From NCBI GenBank assembly GCA_013153635.1, contig JAADDZ010000014.1, positions 1 through 64,000 on the forward strand: DNA of 64,000 nucleotides. The letters run 5' to 3'. This DNA is from Aquificota bacterium. Lineage in GTDB: Bacteria > Aquificota > Aquificia > Aquificales > Hydrogenothermaceae. The notes below the pieces were generated by a model, which worked only from the letters and a program-made list of their open reading frames with translations, had not been told where the DNA came from and searched no databases. The position numbers and the translations under genes are program-made. How positions within the stretch are numbered: position 1 is the first letter of the stretch; each line of letters opens with the position of its first letter. Below, in pieces: positions 26,807 through 35,233 of the stretch.

Positions 26807-28048
26807 ATGAAAGCGGTTATCCTATCTGCCGGAAAAGGAAGTCGTATGAAAAGTACGACTCCTAAACCTCTTATCAGACTCTTCGGTATACCGCTTATCG
26901 AACATAAAATAAGAAAATTAAAAGGTTGTGACATAGCTGTTGTATACCACGATAAAAAACTGGCTGAATATCTCCAGAAAAAATTTCCAAAGGTTGAGCT
27001 GATTTTTAACCCTTATCCAGAAAAAGAAAACGGCTATAGTCTATACTGTGCAAAAGGTTTTATCAAAGAAGGGGAAACCTTTGTGTTACTAATGGCAGAC
27101 CACTACTATGGAGATGCTTTCTATCAAGAGATAGGCAAAACCAAAAAAGGAAACTACCTTTTTGTTTCTCCATACTGCTATGACCCTTTAGAAGCTACAA
27201 AAGTACAAACTCAAAATCATCACATAATAAAAATAGGAAAAGAGCTAAGAGAATATGACTATTTTGATACAGGATTTTTTATCCTTTCTTGGGAGATATT
27301 TAAGTATATTGAGAAAATTTTGGATATACCCAAGATAACTCTATCTAGAGTTATGCAGTTAGTCGCAGATGACAAAAAACTATACTACAAAGAAATAAAA
27401 GATATATGGATAGACATAGATACAAAAGAAGACCTAAAGCTTGCAGAAAACTTAATAAGAAAATCTCTAATAAAAGAGTCAGACGGTTTTATATCAAAGC
27501 TCATAAACAGAAAAATATCCACAAGGATAACCCCACTTTTAGCTAGGTTTGATGCTGTCACTCCTAACAAAATCACAGTATTTACGACTCTTTTAGGAAT
27601 TATTGCAGGAACCTTATTTTTAAGCAAAAATGTTTTGCTAGCAGGGATTCTTACACAGATAAGCTCAATTCTTGACGGTTGTGACGGAGAATTAGCTAGG
27701 ATAAAAAACCTATCATCAAAATTTGGAGCAGTTTTAGATACTGTGCTAGATAGATATGTAGATACTTTTATTATATTCTCCATTTATCTATCTTTAGACC
27801 GAACTACTATAGTATCAGGGTTATTCTTTTTGTGTATTACAGGTACCATACTTGTCAGCTACATATCTCACCTAACAAAAATAAGACCTTACTTTATAAC
27901 TAGAGATATTCGTTTATTCTTAATAATGCTGTTTTCCATAATCTCCCCTATCTATACAGCATCTTTAGAGGTATTACTGGCAGTCATAGGAACACTCTCT
28001 CACCTAGGAGTAGTATATTCATTACTAAAATACAAAAAACAAACTTGA
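26807..28048 (+). CDS. Bifunctional inositol-1-phosphate cytidylyltransferase / di-myo-inositol phosphate phosphate synthase
   Basis: A fusion of two enzymes. The N-terminal part (about 1-225) is a nucleotidyltransferase (ILSAGKGSRMKS...PKPLIRLFGIPLIEHK) that makes CDP-inositol. The C-terminal part is a membrane CDP-alcohol phosphatidyltransferase with motif DGCDGELAR followed by G-x3-D-x3-D, and about five to six membrane helices; it joins CDP-inositol with inositol phosphate. Known as IPCT/DIPPS in Archaeoglobus, Aquifex and relatives. The phosphatase for the last step was not identified here. It is coupled tightly to the upstream synthase gene. Confidence 0.93.
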   Translation: MKAVILSAGKGSRMKSTTPKPLIRLFGIPLIEHKIRKLKGCDIAVVYHDKKLAEYLQKKFPKVELIFNPYPEKENGYSLYCAKGFIKEGETFVLLMADHYYGDAFYQEIGKTKKGNYLFVSPYCYDPLEATKVQTQNHHIIKIGKELREYDYFDTGFFILSWEIFKYIEKILDIPKITLSRVMQLVADDKKLYYKEIKDIWIDIDTKEDLKLAENLIRKSLIKESDGFISKLINRKISTRITPLLARFDAVTPNKITVFTTLLGIIAGTLFLSKNVLLAGILTQISSILDGCDGELARIKNLSSKFGAVLDTVLDRYVDTFIIFSIYLSLDRTTIVSGLFFLCITGTILVSYISHLTKIRPYFITRDIRLFLIMLFSIISPIYTASLEVLLAVIGTLSHLGVVYSLLKYKKQT

Positions 28049-28081
28049 ACAAATCCTAGTGATGAAATAATATATGAAACT

Positions 28082-28261
28082 ATGAAAAAAGATTTCGAAA
28101 AGATACTTTCTATACTAACCTGTCCAAAATGCAAAGGAGAACTTAGACTTATTGAGACATGGTTCATATGCTACCAGTGCAAACTAAAATACCCTATAAA
28201 AAAAGGAATACCTATATTACTTATCGAAGAAGCCCATAGGTTGCAACCTGATGAAAGATAA
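28082..28261 (+). CDS. Trm112-like zinc-ribbon small protein
   Basis: A 59-residue protein with two Cys pairs, TCPKCKGEL and ICYQCKLKYP, then GIPILLIEEA, the pattern of the Trm112/UPF0434 family. In other organisms Trm112 activates methyltransferases; bacterial small versions are poorly understood. Its stop (28259-28261) overlaps the start of the next gene (28251) by 11 bp. It falls between a solute-synthesis gene and a transport gene, and no methyltransferase is adjacent. Confidence 0.8.
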   Translation: MKKDFEKILSILTCPKCKGELRLIETWFICYQCKLKYPIKKGIPILLIEEAHRLQPDER

Positions 28262-30002
28262 CATATTGACTTTTATAAAAGCATTAACACTGATAACTAT
28301 CCTTTTTCTTCCTATATATCTTATAACCCCCTCATCATCAGAAAAAAACCCAAATGTGATAAAAAAAATAGATATATCTCTTTTAGAACCAGTTATCGGT
28401 AAAGAAGGAGGAACCCTAAGAAAAGCATTAGCCGCAGATGCAAAAACCTTCAACCCAGTAATGGCACAAGAGACAACATCAACAGCGGTTATAGGTGTTT
28501 TGTTCAATGGTCTTACCAAAACCAACCTAAAAACCCTCTTACCAGAACCAGACCTCGCCTATAAATGGGAAAGAAATAAAGAAGGAACAAAATGGAGATT
28601 CTACATAAGAAAAGAAGCAAAATGGTTCGATGGGAAACCAGTAACAGCAGACGACGTTATATTCACATACAACCAAATATACTACAACCCCAAAATCCCC
28701 TCATCTGCAAAAGATATACTTACAATAGATGGAAAACCTTTCATACTAAAAAAAATAGACAGTAAAACGGTAGAATTTATAATCCCTAAACCTTTCGCCC
28801 CTTTTTTACAAGCAGTATCTCAACCTATATTACCTAAACATGTATTAGAAAAATATATAAAAGAAGGGACTTTCACTTCTGCATGGGGTATAAATACTCC
28901 ACCAGAGGAGTTAATAGGAACTGGAACATACAAACTTGTATCCTATACCATAGGACAAGAAGCTGTATATAAAAAAAACCCATACTACTGGGAAAAAGAT
29001 TCAAAAGGACAAAAACTACCATACATAGAAAAAATAAAAGCCCAGATAATATCAGACCCAGATGTAAGATTAATAAAGTTCTTATCAGGGGAGATAGACT
29101 ACTACGGAGTAAGAGCTATAGATTTGCCAGAATTAGTACCAAAAGCCCAAGAGAGAGACTTCACTATATACAACCTAGGAGCTACACCATCTACACTTTT
29201 TGTAGTATTTAACCAAAATCCAAAAGCCCCTATACCAAAATACAAGCTAAACTGGTTCAAAAACCAAAAATTCAGACAAGCTATATCCTACGCTGTAGAT
29301 AGAAAAGGAATAATAAATCTTGCATACAACGGACTAGCATATCCTATATACACAGCAGTAACTCCTGCGAATAAAAGATTATTTGATGAGGACTTTTATC
29401 CAAAATATCCGTTCAATCTAAAAAAAGCTCAAAAACTACTTGAAGAGATAGGATTCACAAAAAGGAAAGATGGCTTCCTTTATGACAAAGAAGGTCACAA
29501 ATTAGAATTCACACTTATAACAAACTCTGGAAATAAAGAAAGAGAAACTATAGGAAACATACTAAAAGAAGACCTAAAAAGAATAGGAATAGATGTGAAC
29601 TTTCAAGCGATAGACTTTAACAACTTAGTAACCCGCCTTATGTCAAACTACGACTTTGAAGCTGTGATTATAGGACTAACAGGGAGCATCGACCCATACT
29701 TTGGACAAAATGTATGGCTTTCTTCAGGACATCTACATATGTGGTATCCAAACCAAGAAAAACCAGCCACAGATTGGGAAGCTAAAATAGACAGCCTCTT
29801 TAAAAAAGCGGCAGTAGAACTAGACCCAAACAAAAGAGACCAACTGTACAAAGAAGCATTCAAAATCATAGGAATACAGCAACCTATGATATTCATCGTT
29901 GCTCCAGAAGAACTCATAGCCATAAAAAACCACTTAAAAAACGTCTTTCCAACCGTTTGGGGTTGGTATAAAGATGAATGGGTTTTTACCGAAAAACAAT
30001 AA
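28251..30002 (+). CDS. ABC transporter substrate-binding protein, family 5 (peptide/nickel type)
   Basis: Exported protein of 583 residues: an N-terminal hydrophobic segment (FIKALTLITILFLPIYLIT) that is a signal or anchor, then the SBP_bac_5 fold with EGGTLRKALAADAKTFNP, WRFYIRKEAKWFDGKPVTADDV and RQAISYAVDRKGI. Relatives bind oligopeptides, nickel or other solutes; the ligand here cannot be told. The permease and ATPase genes are not next to it. It overlaps the Trm112-like gene. Confidence 0.9.
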   Translation: MKDNILTFIKALTLITILFLPIYLITPSSSEKNPNVIKKIDISLLEPVIGKEGGTLRKALAADAKTFNPVMAQETTSTAVIGVLFNGLTKTNLKTLLPEPDLAYKWERNKEGTKWRFYIRKEAKWFDGKPVTADDVIFTYNQIYYNPKIPSSAKDILTIDGKPFILKKIDSKTVEFIIPKPFAPFLQAVSQPILPKHVLEKYIKEGTFTSAWGINTPPEELIGTGTYKLVSYTIGQEAVYKKNPYYWEKDSKGQKLPYIEKIKAQIISDPDVRLIKFLSGEIDYYGVRAIDLPELVPKAQERDFTIYNLGATPSTLFVVFNQNPKAPIPKYKLNWFKNQKFRQAISYAVDRKGIINLAYNGLAYPIYTAVTPANKRLFDEDFYPKYPFNLKKAQKLLEEIGFTKRKDGFLYDKEGHKLEFTLITNSGNKERETIGNILKEDLKRIGIDVNFQAIDFNNLVTRLMSNYDFEAVIIGLTGSIDPYFGQNVWLSSGHLHMWYPNQEKPATDWEAKIDSLFKKAAVELDPNKRDQLYKEAFKIIGIQQPMIFIVAPEELIAIKNHLKNVFPTVWGWYKDEWVFTEKQ

Positions 30003-30020
30003 ATCAAGTTAATAAACACT

Positions 30021-30049
30021 TGCAATCCACCTAAAATTAGAATATAATG
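30021..30049 (+). promoter_or_regulatory. sigma-70-type promoter of the cytochrome c gene
   Basis: TTGCAA (30021-30026), 17-base spacer, TATAAT (30044-30049). The -10 is a perfect consensus, and the site lies 36 bases before the cytochrome ATG at 30085, which has GGAGGAAGG as its SD. This is the clearest promoter in the window. Confidence 0.75.
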
Positions 30050-30084
30050 ATATTAGAATAACCTAAATAAATTGGAGGAAGGCT

Positions 30085-30411
30085 ATGAAAGCGTTAAACA
30101 TCTTGATGTCTGTAGCTGTTCTAGCTAGTCTATCTCTCGCTTCAACAGAAGGAGAAAAATTATTTAAAGAAAAAGGTTGTACCGCATGTCATCACCCTGA
30201 AATAGACACAGTAGCCCCAGCTGTTAAAAAAATAGCAGATGTCTACAAACACAATAAAGAAGCATTAAAAAAATTTTTAAAAGGGAAAGCAGAACCAAAA
30301 GTAGACCCAGCAAGATTCTCTTTGATGAAACCCCAGTTAACAGATACAAAACATATGTCAGATAAAGAATTAGAAAAGCTGATAGAGTTCATACTAAATA
30401 CTAGAAAGTAG
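30085..30411 (+). CDS. Small class I c-type cytochrome
   Basis: A 108-residue periplasmic cytochrome: signal peptide (to about residue 19), haem site CTACH (C32, C35, H36) and a likely axial Met in FSLMKPQL. It is a paralogue of the cytochrome at 43672-43998: both share the GC-x-ACH-x-P, VDPA and MxPQL pattern. It probably carries electrons between respiratory complexes. It has its own strong promoter and stands alone. Confidence 0.9.
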   Translation: MKALNILMSVAVLASLSLASTEGEKLFKEKGCTACHHPEIDTVAPAVKKIADVYKHNKEALKKFLKGKAEPKVDPARFSLMKPQLTDTKHMSDKELEKLIEFILNTRK

Positions 30412-30440
30412 ATTTTTCTGGGACTCTTTTAATACAAACC

Positions 30441-30468
30441 TTGACAATCAAAAAGAACTTTCTATCTT
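30441..30468 (+). promoter_or_regulatory. Possible promoter of ffh operon
   Basis: TTGACA (30441-30446, perfect -35), 16-base spacer, TATCTT (30463-30468). It lies about 50 bases before the ffh ATG. Good -35, moderate -10. Confidence 0.55.
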
Positions 30469-30518
30469 TTTAAACCATACTCTACTATTATTTAAACTAA
30501 CAAAAAGAGGGTCAAGGT

Positions 30519-31838
30519 ATGTTTGAACTACTTACAGAAAAATTTAGTAACGTTATAGAAAAACTAAAAAGAGCAAAAAAATTAGATGAAAAAACTGTAG
30601 ACGAAGCTCTAAAAGATATAAAAAGAGCTTTATTAGAAGCAGATGTAAACATAGAAGTAGTACAAAAATTTATAAATGACCTAAAACAAAAACTAGTAGG
30701 ACAAGAACTTATAAAAGGTCTCACAGCTGGGGAAACTATAGTAAAACTCATATACGATGAAGTTCTTGAGATACTAGGAGAACATGCACCTTTAGAAAAA
30801 GCTGAAAAACCCCCTTCTATAGTTATGTTAGTTGGACTACAAGGAACTGGAAAAACGACTACCGCAGGGAAGTTAGCAAAATACCTAAAATCCAAAGGGT
30901 ACACAGTTGCAGTAGCATCTACAGACGTGAGAAGACCTGCGGCGATGAAACAACTCTGCACTTTAGCCCAGTCCATAGATGCCAAATGCTATGCAGACGA
31001 AGAAGAGAAAGATGCAGTAAAACTAGCAGAAAAATTTGTAAAACAAGCCCAAAATGACGGCATCTCATACCTAATCTTAGATACAGCAGGAAGACTCCAC
31101 ATAGACGAAGAGCTTATGGAAGAACTGGTAAAAATAAAACAAAAAATAAACCCAACAGAAATCCTGTATGTAGCTGATGCTATGCAAGGTCAAGATGCGA
31201 TAAATACCGCTCAAACATACCACGAAAAAATAGGACTAACAGGTGTAGTTCTTACAAAATTAGATGGAGATGCAAAAGGTGGAATAGCCCTATCTGTGAG
31301 AAAAATATTAGGAGTACCTATCAAATTTATAGGTACTGGAGAAAAGATAGAAGATTTTCAACCATTCTATCCAGATAGAATAGCTCAAAGGATTCTAGGG
31401 CTTGGAGATATTCAATCTCTTATAGAGAAGATGCAAAACGCCATCGATGAAGACAAAGCTGAACAGATGGCAAAAAGAGTGATGAACGCAGAGTTTACAT
31501 TGGAAGACTTAAAAGAACAGATAAAGATGATAAGAAACCTAGGTCCTATAGAAAATGTACTAAAAATGATTCCGGGACTTGGAAGCAAAATAAAACACCT
31601 AAAAGTAGACGAAAAAAGGTTTGTAAAGATAGAAGCTGTTATTAACTCGATGACTCCTGAAGAGAGAAAAAATCCACACATAATAAATGGAAGCCGAAAA
31701 AAGAGAATCGCTAGAGGTAGTGGGACTACTATAATGGACGTAAACCAAGTACTAAAACAGTACAAAGAGATGAAAAAAATGATGAAAAAAATGAAAAAAT
31801 CTGGTAAAATGAAACTTCCGTTTAATTTACCTATGTAA
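30519..31838 (+). CDS. ffh: Signal recognition particle protein Ffh
   Basis: The SRP54 GTPase that binds signal sequences of nascent membrane proteins and docks with FtsY. In order: N domain helices, G domain with LVGLQGTGKTTTAGKLA, the DTAGRLHID and LTKLDGDAKGG motifs, and a Met-rich M domain (EMKKMMKKMKKSGKM) that binds 4.5S RNA. The 439 residues are full length. First gene of ffh-rpsP-khpA. The 4.5S RNA gene was not seen in the window. Confidence 0.97.
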   Translation: MFELLTEKFSNVIEKLKRAKKLDEKTVDEALKDIKRALLEADVNIEVVQKFINDLKQKLVGQELIKGLTAGETIVKLIYDEVLEILGEHAPLEKAEKPPSIVMLVGLQGTGKTTTAGKLAKYLKSKGYTVAVASTDVRRPAAMKQLCTLAQSIDAKCYADEEEKDAVKLAEKFVKQAQNDGISYLILDTAGRLHIDEELMEELVKIKQKINPTEILYVADAMQGQDAINTAQTYHEKIGLTGVVLTKLDGDAKGGIALSVRKILGVPIKFIGTGEKIEDFQPFYPDRIAQRILGLGDIQSLIEKMQNAIDEDKAEQMAKRVMNAEFTLEDLKEQIKMIRNLGPIENVLKMIPGLGSKIKHLKVDEKRFVKIEAVINSMTPEERKNPHIINGSRKKRIARGSGTTIMDVNQVLKQYKEMKKMMKKMKKSGKMKLPFNLPM

Positions 31839-31851
31839 AGGAGGTACAAAT

Positions 31852-32106
31852 TTGGCAGTACGAATCAGACTTCAAAGACATGGAAGAAAAAAACACCCAG
31901 TATTTAAGATGGTAGTGGTAGACAGCAGAAAACCTAGAGAAAGTGATTATATTGATTATATAGGTACTTATGACCCTATTTTAAAAACTGGAAATATAAA
32001 TACAGAAAAAGCTAAAGAATGGATATTAAAGGGAGCGCAACCTAGCGATAGAGCTTTAAAAATCCTAAAAGATTTCGGACTAGAAGAAACCGTGGTGAAA
32101 AAATAA
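31852..32106 (+). CDS. rpsP: Small ribosomal subunit protein bS16
   Basis: 84 residues with the S16 signature AVRIRLQRHGRKKHPVFKMVVVD. The start codon is TTG, supported by SD AAAGGAGGT ending 5 bases upstream and by the invariant AVRIRL start. It sits 13 bp after ffh, in the common ffh-rpsP-KH arrangement. Confidence 0.97.
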   Translation: MAVRIRLQRHGRKKHPVFKMVVVDSRKPRESDYIDYIGTYDPILKTGNINTEKAKEWILKGAQPSDRALKILKDFGLEETVVKK

Positions 32107-32125
32107 CAACTGGAGGTGAAGGCAG

Positions 32126-32365
32126 ATGAGCAAAATGCAGGAACTAGTAGAGTTCATAGCAAAATCTCTCGTTGACCACCCTGACAAGGTTGAAGTAAGA
32201 GAGATTGAAGGTGAGAAAACAACAGTGATAGAGCTAAAAGTAGCTCCTGAAGACCTTGGAAAGGTAATAGGAAGACAAGGTAGAACTGCTAGAGCTATAA
32301 GGACATTACTTGCGGCAGTTGCAAGAAAAATGAATAAAAGAGCTGTTTTAGAAATATTAGAGTAA
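32126..32365 (+). CDS. khpA: KH-domain RNA-binding protein KhpA
   Basis: A 79-residue single KH domain with the GxxG loop in [16 protein letters not shown]. It is known as KhpA/YlqC, an RNA chaperone that often works with KhpB/Jag. Located after rpsP as in many bacteria. The SD GGAGGTGAAG precedes the ATG. It is followed directly by a terminator hairpin. Confidence 0.93.
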   Translation: MSKMQELVEFIAKSLVDHPDKVEVREIEGEKTTVIELKVAPEDLGKVIGRQGRTARAIRTLLAAVARKMNKRAVLEILE

Positions 32366-32371
32366 AGTTCG

Positions 32372-32396
32372 CCTCCGACATGTGTCGGAGGTTTTT
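32372..32396 (+). terminator. Terminator hairpin whose 3' arm is the lnt ribosome binding site
   Basis: CCTCCGACA and TGTCGGAGG (32372-32391) form a GC-rich stem followed by TTTTT (32392-32396), a textbook intrinsic terminator for ffh-rpsP-khpA. The last five stem bases, GGAGG (32387-32391), are also the only SD for lnt, whose ATG is 9 bases further at 32401. An in-frame TAA directly precedes that ATG, so the start cannot move upstream. Confidence 0.85.
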
Positions 32397-32400
32397 ATAA

Positions 32401-33927
32401 ATGAATTTTTTCCTTTCTATTATATCTGGTTTTTTAATAGCTTTATCCTTTCCTAACTTTTTTATCCCTTTTTTATTCGTTCTTGGATTCTTAATAATAT
32501 TCTTCCTTATTTCAAAATCTTCTTTTAGATTATCTATAATTTACTCATTTTTAGCAGGACTTTCTTTTTATCTCTTGTCTTTGTACTGGGTAAACAATGC
32601 CATTATATACTATGGAGACATGAACCCTACTGTATCTATACTCCTATATATTCTCCTTTCTTCTGTACTCTCACTTATCCAGTTTGTTATTCCTGTATCT
32701 TTGACAAAGATTCTCTTTATAAGACATTCTTATTTTGCCTTTGTGTCTTTTCCCTTTTTATGGGTATGGATAGAGATTGTAAGAGAATTTTTTCCTTTTA
32801 CTGGCTTTCCTTGGAATCTGGCAGGATATTCTCTTTCTTATATAAACCCTCTAGCTCAAATTACAGAGTTTGTAGGTATATATGGTCTTTCTTTTTTAGC
32901 AGTATCCATACCTGTAGCACTGTTTCTATTTTTTAGTGAAAAATCTATATTTTCTACAGTTTTACTAATAGTGGTTAGTTTTGTTCTGCTCATCTCTACT
33001 ATGTACGGTTATCTTAAGATAAAGAATTTTGTACCTACTGGAGAAAAATACAAAATAGGGGTATTACAAGGGAATATCCCTCAAGATATGAAGCGAGATA
33101 TAAACCAAAAAGAAAAAATAGTCGATATTTACATATCTCTCTTTAAAAAAGTAGCCAAAGAAAATCCAGACCTTGTAGTGCTTCCTGAATCAGCTTTACC
33201 TTTCCCTCCTTTGGCTACAAAAAATCCATTAAAAGAAAAATTCTTTAAAGAGATTAAAGATTTGAAAATTGCTTTTTTAACTGGTTATGATAATTTCTTT
33301 AAACTAAAAGGAAAATTATACCTGTACAACTCGGTATTTTTATACGATGAGAATCACTATTCTATTTATTTTTACAATAAGATAAAGCTAGTTCCTTTTG
33401 GAGAATATGTACCAACTATTTTTAACCCTTTTAAAAAACTATTTCCTTATTTAGAAAATTTTGATTTTCAACCGGGAAAAGAGATAACAACCTTAAATTA
33501 TAAAAAAATGAGAATAATACCCTTAATATGTTTTGAGTCTATTTTCTCTACATTTGTTGGAAACTTTGTGAAAAAGGGTGGAAACATAATAATAAATATA
33601 ACCAACGACGCATGGTTTGGAAAAACATCAGCACCTTTTCAGCATTTTGAAATGGCAAGAGTAAGAGCTATAGAAAACAGGTTGTATCTAGTAAGAGCGG
33701 CTAACACAGGCATCTCGGCAATAGTCAACCCTGTAGGAGAAATTGAAAAAAGTCTAGGGCTTTTTGAAAGAGGTTATCTTGTAGGAGATGTCTTTGTGGA
33801 CATATATAAAAAACCTACCTTCTATCTTAGGTATAGAAAGATTTTAATACTGGTTTTATTTATTTTGACATTGATTGTGATTTTCTTTAAGGAAAAAGAT
33901 TATCTAAATAGAATCAAACGCAGTTAA
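32401..33927 (+). CDS. lnt: Apolipoprotein N-acyltransferase
   Basis: Inner-membrane enzyme that adds the third acyl chain to lipoproteins. About seven N-terminal membrane helices, then a nitrilase-like periplasmic domain with Glu in VVLPESALPFP, the Lys-containing strand, and Cys in IPLICFESIF, and a final membrane helix. Full length at 508 residues. The RBS is embedded in the terminator just upstream, so expression should depend on read-through and hairpin opening. Its 3' end overlaps the convergent tsaE by 14 bp. Several lipoproteins in the window (17064, 49916, 53531) are potential substrates. Confidence 0.95.
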   Translation: MNFFLSIISGFLIALSFPNFFIPFLFVLGFLIIFFLISKSSFRLSIIYSFLAGLSFYLLSLYWVNNAIIYYGDMNPTVSILLYILLSSVLSLIQFVIPVSLTKILFIRHSYFAFVSFPFLWVWIEIVREFFPFTGFPWNLAGYSLSYINPLAQITEFVGIYGLSFLAVSIPVALFLFFSEKSIFSTVLLIVVSFVLLISTMYGYLKIKNFVPTGEKYKIGVLQGNIPQDMKRDINQKEKIVDIYISLFKKVAKENPDLVVLPESALPFPPLATKNPLKEKFFKEIKDLKIAFLTGYDNFFKLKGKLYLYNSVFLYDENHYSIYFYNKIKLVPFGEYVPTIFNPFKKLFPYLENFDFQPGKEITTLNYKKMRIIPLICFESIFSTFVGNFVKKGGNIIINITNDAWFGKTSAPFQHFEMARVRAIENRLYLVRAANTGISAIVNPVGEIEKSLGLFERGYLVGDVFVDIYKKPTFYLRYRKILILVLFILTLIVIFFKEKDYLNRIKRS

Positions 33928-34345
33928 GAATATACTCACTTTTGTATAAAGGTTTTATAGTTATATGCCGATTATTTTCCTCTGATACAGAAAACTCTAG
34001 CTCGATTACTGGGTAGTTGTACAAAGTATAGTCTTCTTTTGGCCATTCTATAAGAATGATGCCTTCTCCTACAATATCAGTAATATCAAAGGAATCTACC
34101 CTATACAAGTCCAAATGAAAAATAACCCCTAGCTTTGATTCATATTCGTTCATAATAGTGAAAGTTGGTGAGGTAACCTCAAACTCATCTCCACCTAAGG
34201 ATTTTACTAAGTACCTTACAAAGGTTGTTTTGCCAGAACCTAAGTTCCCTCTAAGGAGGATAATTTCGTTCCCTTTTAGACAAGAAGCAAATCTAAAAGC
34301 AAATTCTTGAAGCTCTTTTAGAGAGTAGACTGTTATCTCTTTCAA
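33914..34345 (-). CDS. tsaE: tRNA threonylcarbamoyladenosine biosynthesis ATPase TsaE
   Basis: A P-loop protein (LLRGNLGSGKTTFVRYLVKSLG) of 143 aa that supports TsaB/TsaD in making t6A37 in tRNAs. The HLDLYRVDS motif is also conserved. The start is TTG, two bases after the hisG stop. Last gene of the minC-minD-minE-hisG-tsaE run. Confidence 0.93.
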   Translation of the reverse strand: MKEITVYSLKELQEFAFRFASCLKGNEIILLRGNLGSGKTTFVRYLVKSLGGDEFEVTSPTFTIMNEYESKLGVIFHLDLYRVDSFDITDIVGEGIILIEWPKEDYTLYNYPVIELEFSVSEENNRHITIKPLYKSEYILNCV

Positions 34346-34347
34346 TG

Positions 34348-34986
34348 TTACACAGATGTAGCTAGGTAATTTTCTAATTTTTGGAGAGAACTTTTTATCA
34401 AATCTGTTCTAGTTTTATAACTGATACGATTCACAATCAATTTTGCTGTAGATGGACGAATATTATCTATAACCACAAGTCCATTTTCTTTGAGGGTTTT
34501 TCCAGTTTCCACTATGTCAACTATGAACTCTGATAACTCTAATATAGGAGCAAGTTCTACAGAACCGTAGAGTTCTATTATTTGAACCTTTATCCCCTTT
34601 TCTTTAAAAAACTCTTCTGTTATCTTTGGATATTTAGTAGATATTCTTAATAGTGAAGGATTAGAAAAATATTTTTCCTTTGCCTCTGGTTTTCCTGCAA
34701 CTACGATATTACAGTATCCTATCCCAAGGTCTAAAGGTTTATAAACATCTGGAGATTGTTCCAAGAGAACATCATCTCCAGCAACTCCTAAATCTGCTAT
34801 CCCATATTCTACGTACGTAGGAACATCTTTGGCTCTAACCAATAAAAAACGGAAATTTTCATTTTCGATTATGAGTTTTCTTGATTTTGGTGTTATTTTT
34901 TCTTTTAACAGACCTGCTGACAAAAATATATCTATCGTTTGGTCAAATAAACGACCCTTTGGAAGTGCAACAGTTATTTTCTTCAT
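34348..34986 (-). CDS. hisG: ATP phosphoribosyltransferase, short form
   Basis: First enzyme of histidine synthesis: joins ATP and PRPP. The 212 residues match the short HisG form that needs the regulatory partner HisZ (not seen here). Motifs: VALPKGRLFDQTIDIF, YVEYGIADLGVAGDDVLLE, and the PRPP loop IVDIVETGKTLKENGL. It overlaps minE by ATGA, an unusual pairing of cell-division and histidine genes. Confidence 0.95.
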   Translation of the reverse strand: MKKITVALPKGRLFDQTIDIFLSAGLLKEKITPKSRKLIIENENFRFLLVRAKDVPTYVEYGIADLGVAGDDVLLEQSPDVYKPLDLGIGYCNIVVAGKPEAKEKYFSNPSLLRISTKYPKITEEFFKEKGIKVQIIELYGSVELAPILELSEFIVDIVETGKTLKENGLVVIDNIRPSTAKLIVNRISYKTRTDLIKSSLQKLENYLATSV

Positions 34987-35231
34987 CTACTCTCTTTCAC
35001 AAAAGGAATGCTTATCCACAATTCTTCTCTTTCCCCATTCCTCTTTAGCTCTACATCTATCTTTCTTGAATCAAACTGGGGATATTTAGAGAAAAGAGAA
35101 ATCAAATCATCTTTTAGGGCTTGTGTAAAATTTGGAGGAAGATTCTTTCTTTCTATACTTAACACCATCATCAGTCTTTCTTTTGCCGTATTTGCAGAGT
35201 TTTTTCTTTTAAAAATATCTAGAATCGACAT
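34983..35231 (-). CDS. minE: Cell division topological factor MinE
   Basis: 82 residues. The N-terminal amphipathic/anti-MinCD part (FKRKNSANTAKERLMMVLSIER) and the C-terminal topological domain (KDDLISLFSKYP) are visible. It drives MinD off the membrane at mid-cell. It lies 2 bp after minD. Confidence 0.93.
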   Translation of the reverse strand: MSILDIFKRKNSANTAKERLMMVLSIERKNLPPNFTQALKDDLISLFSKYPQFDSRKIDVELKRNGEREELWISIPFVKESR

Positions 35232-35233
35232 TA

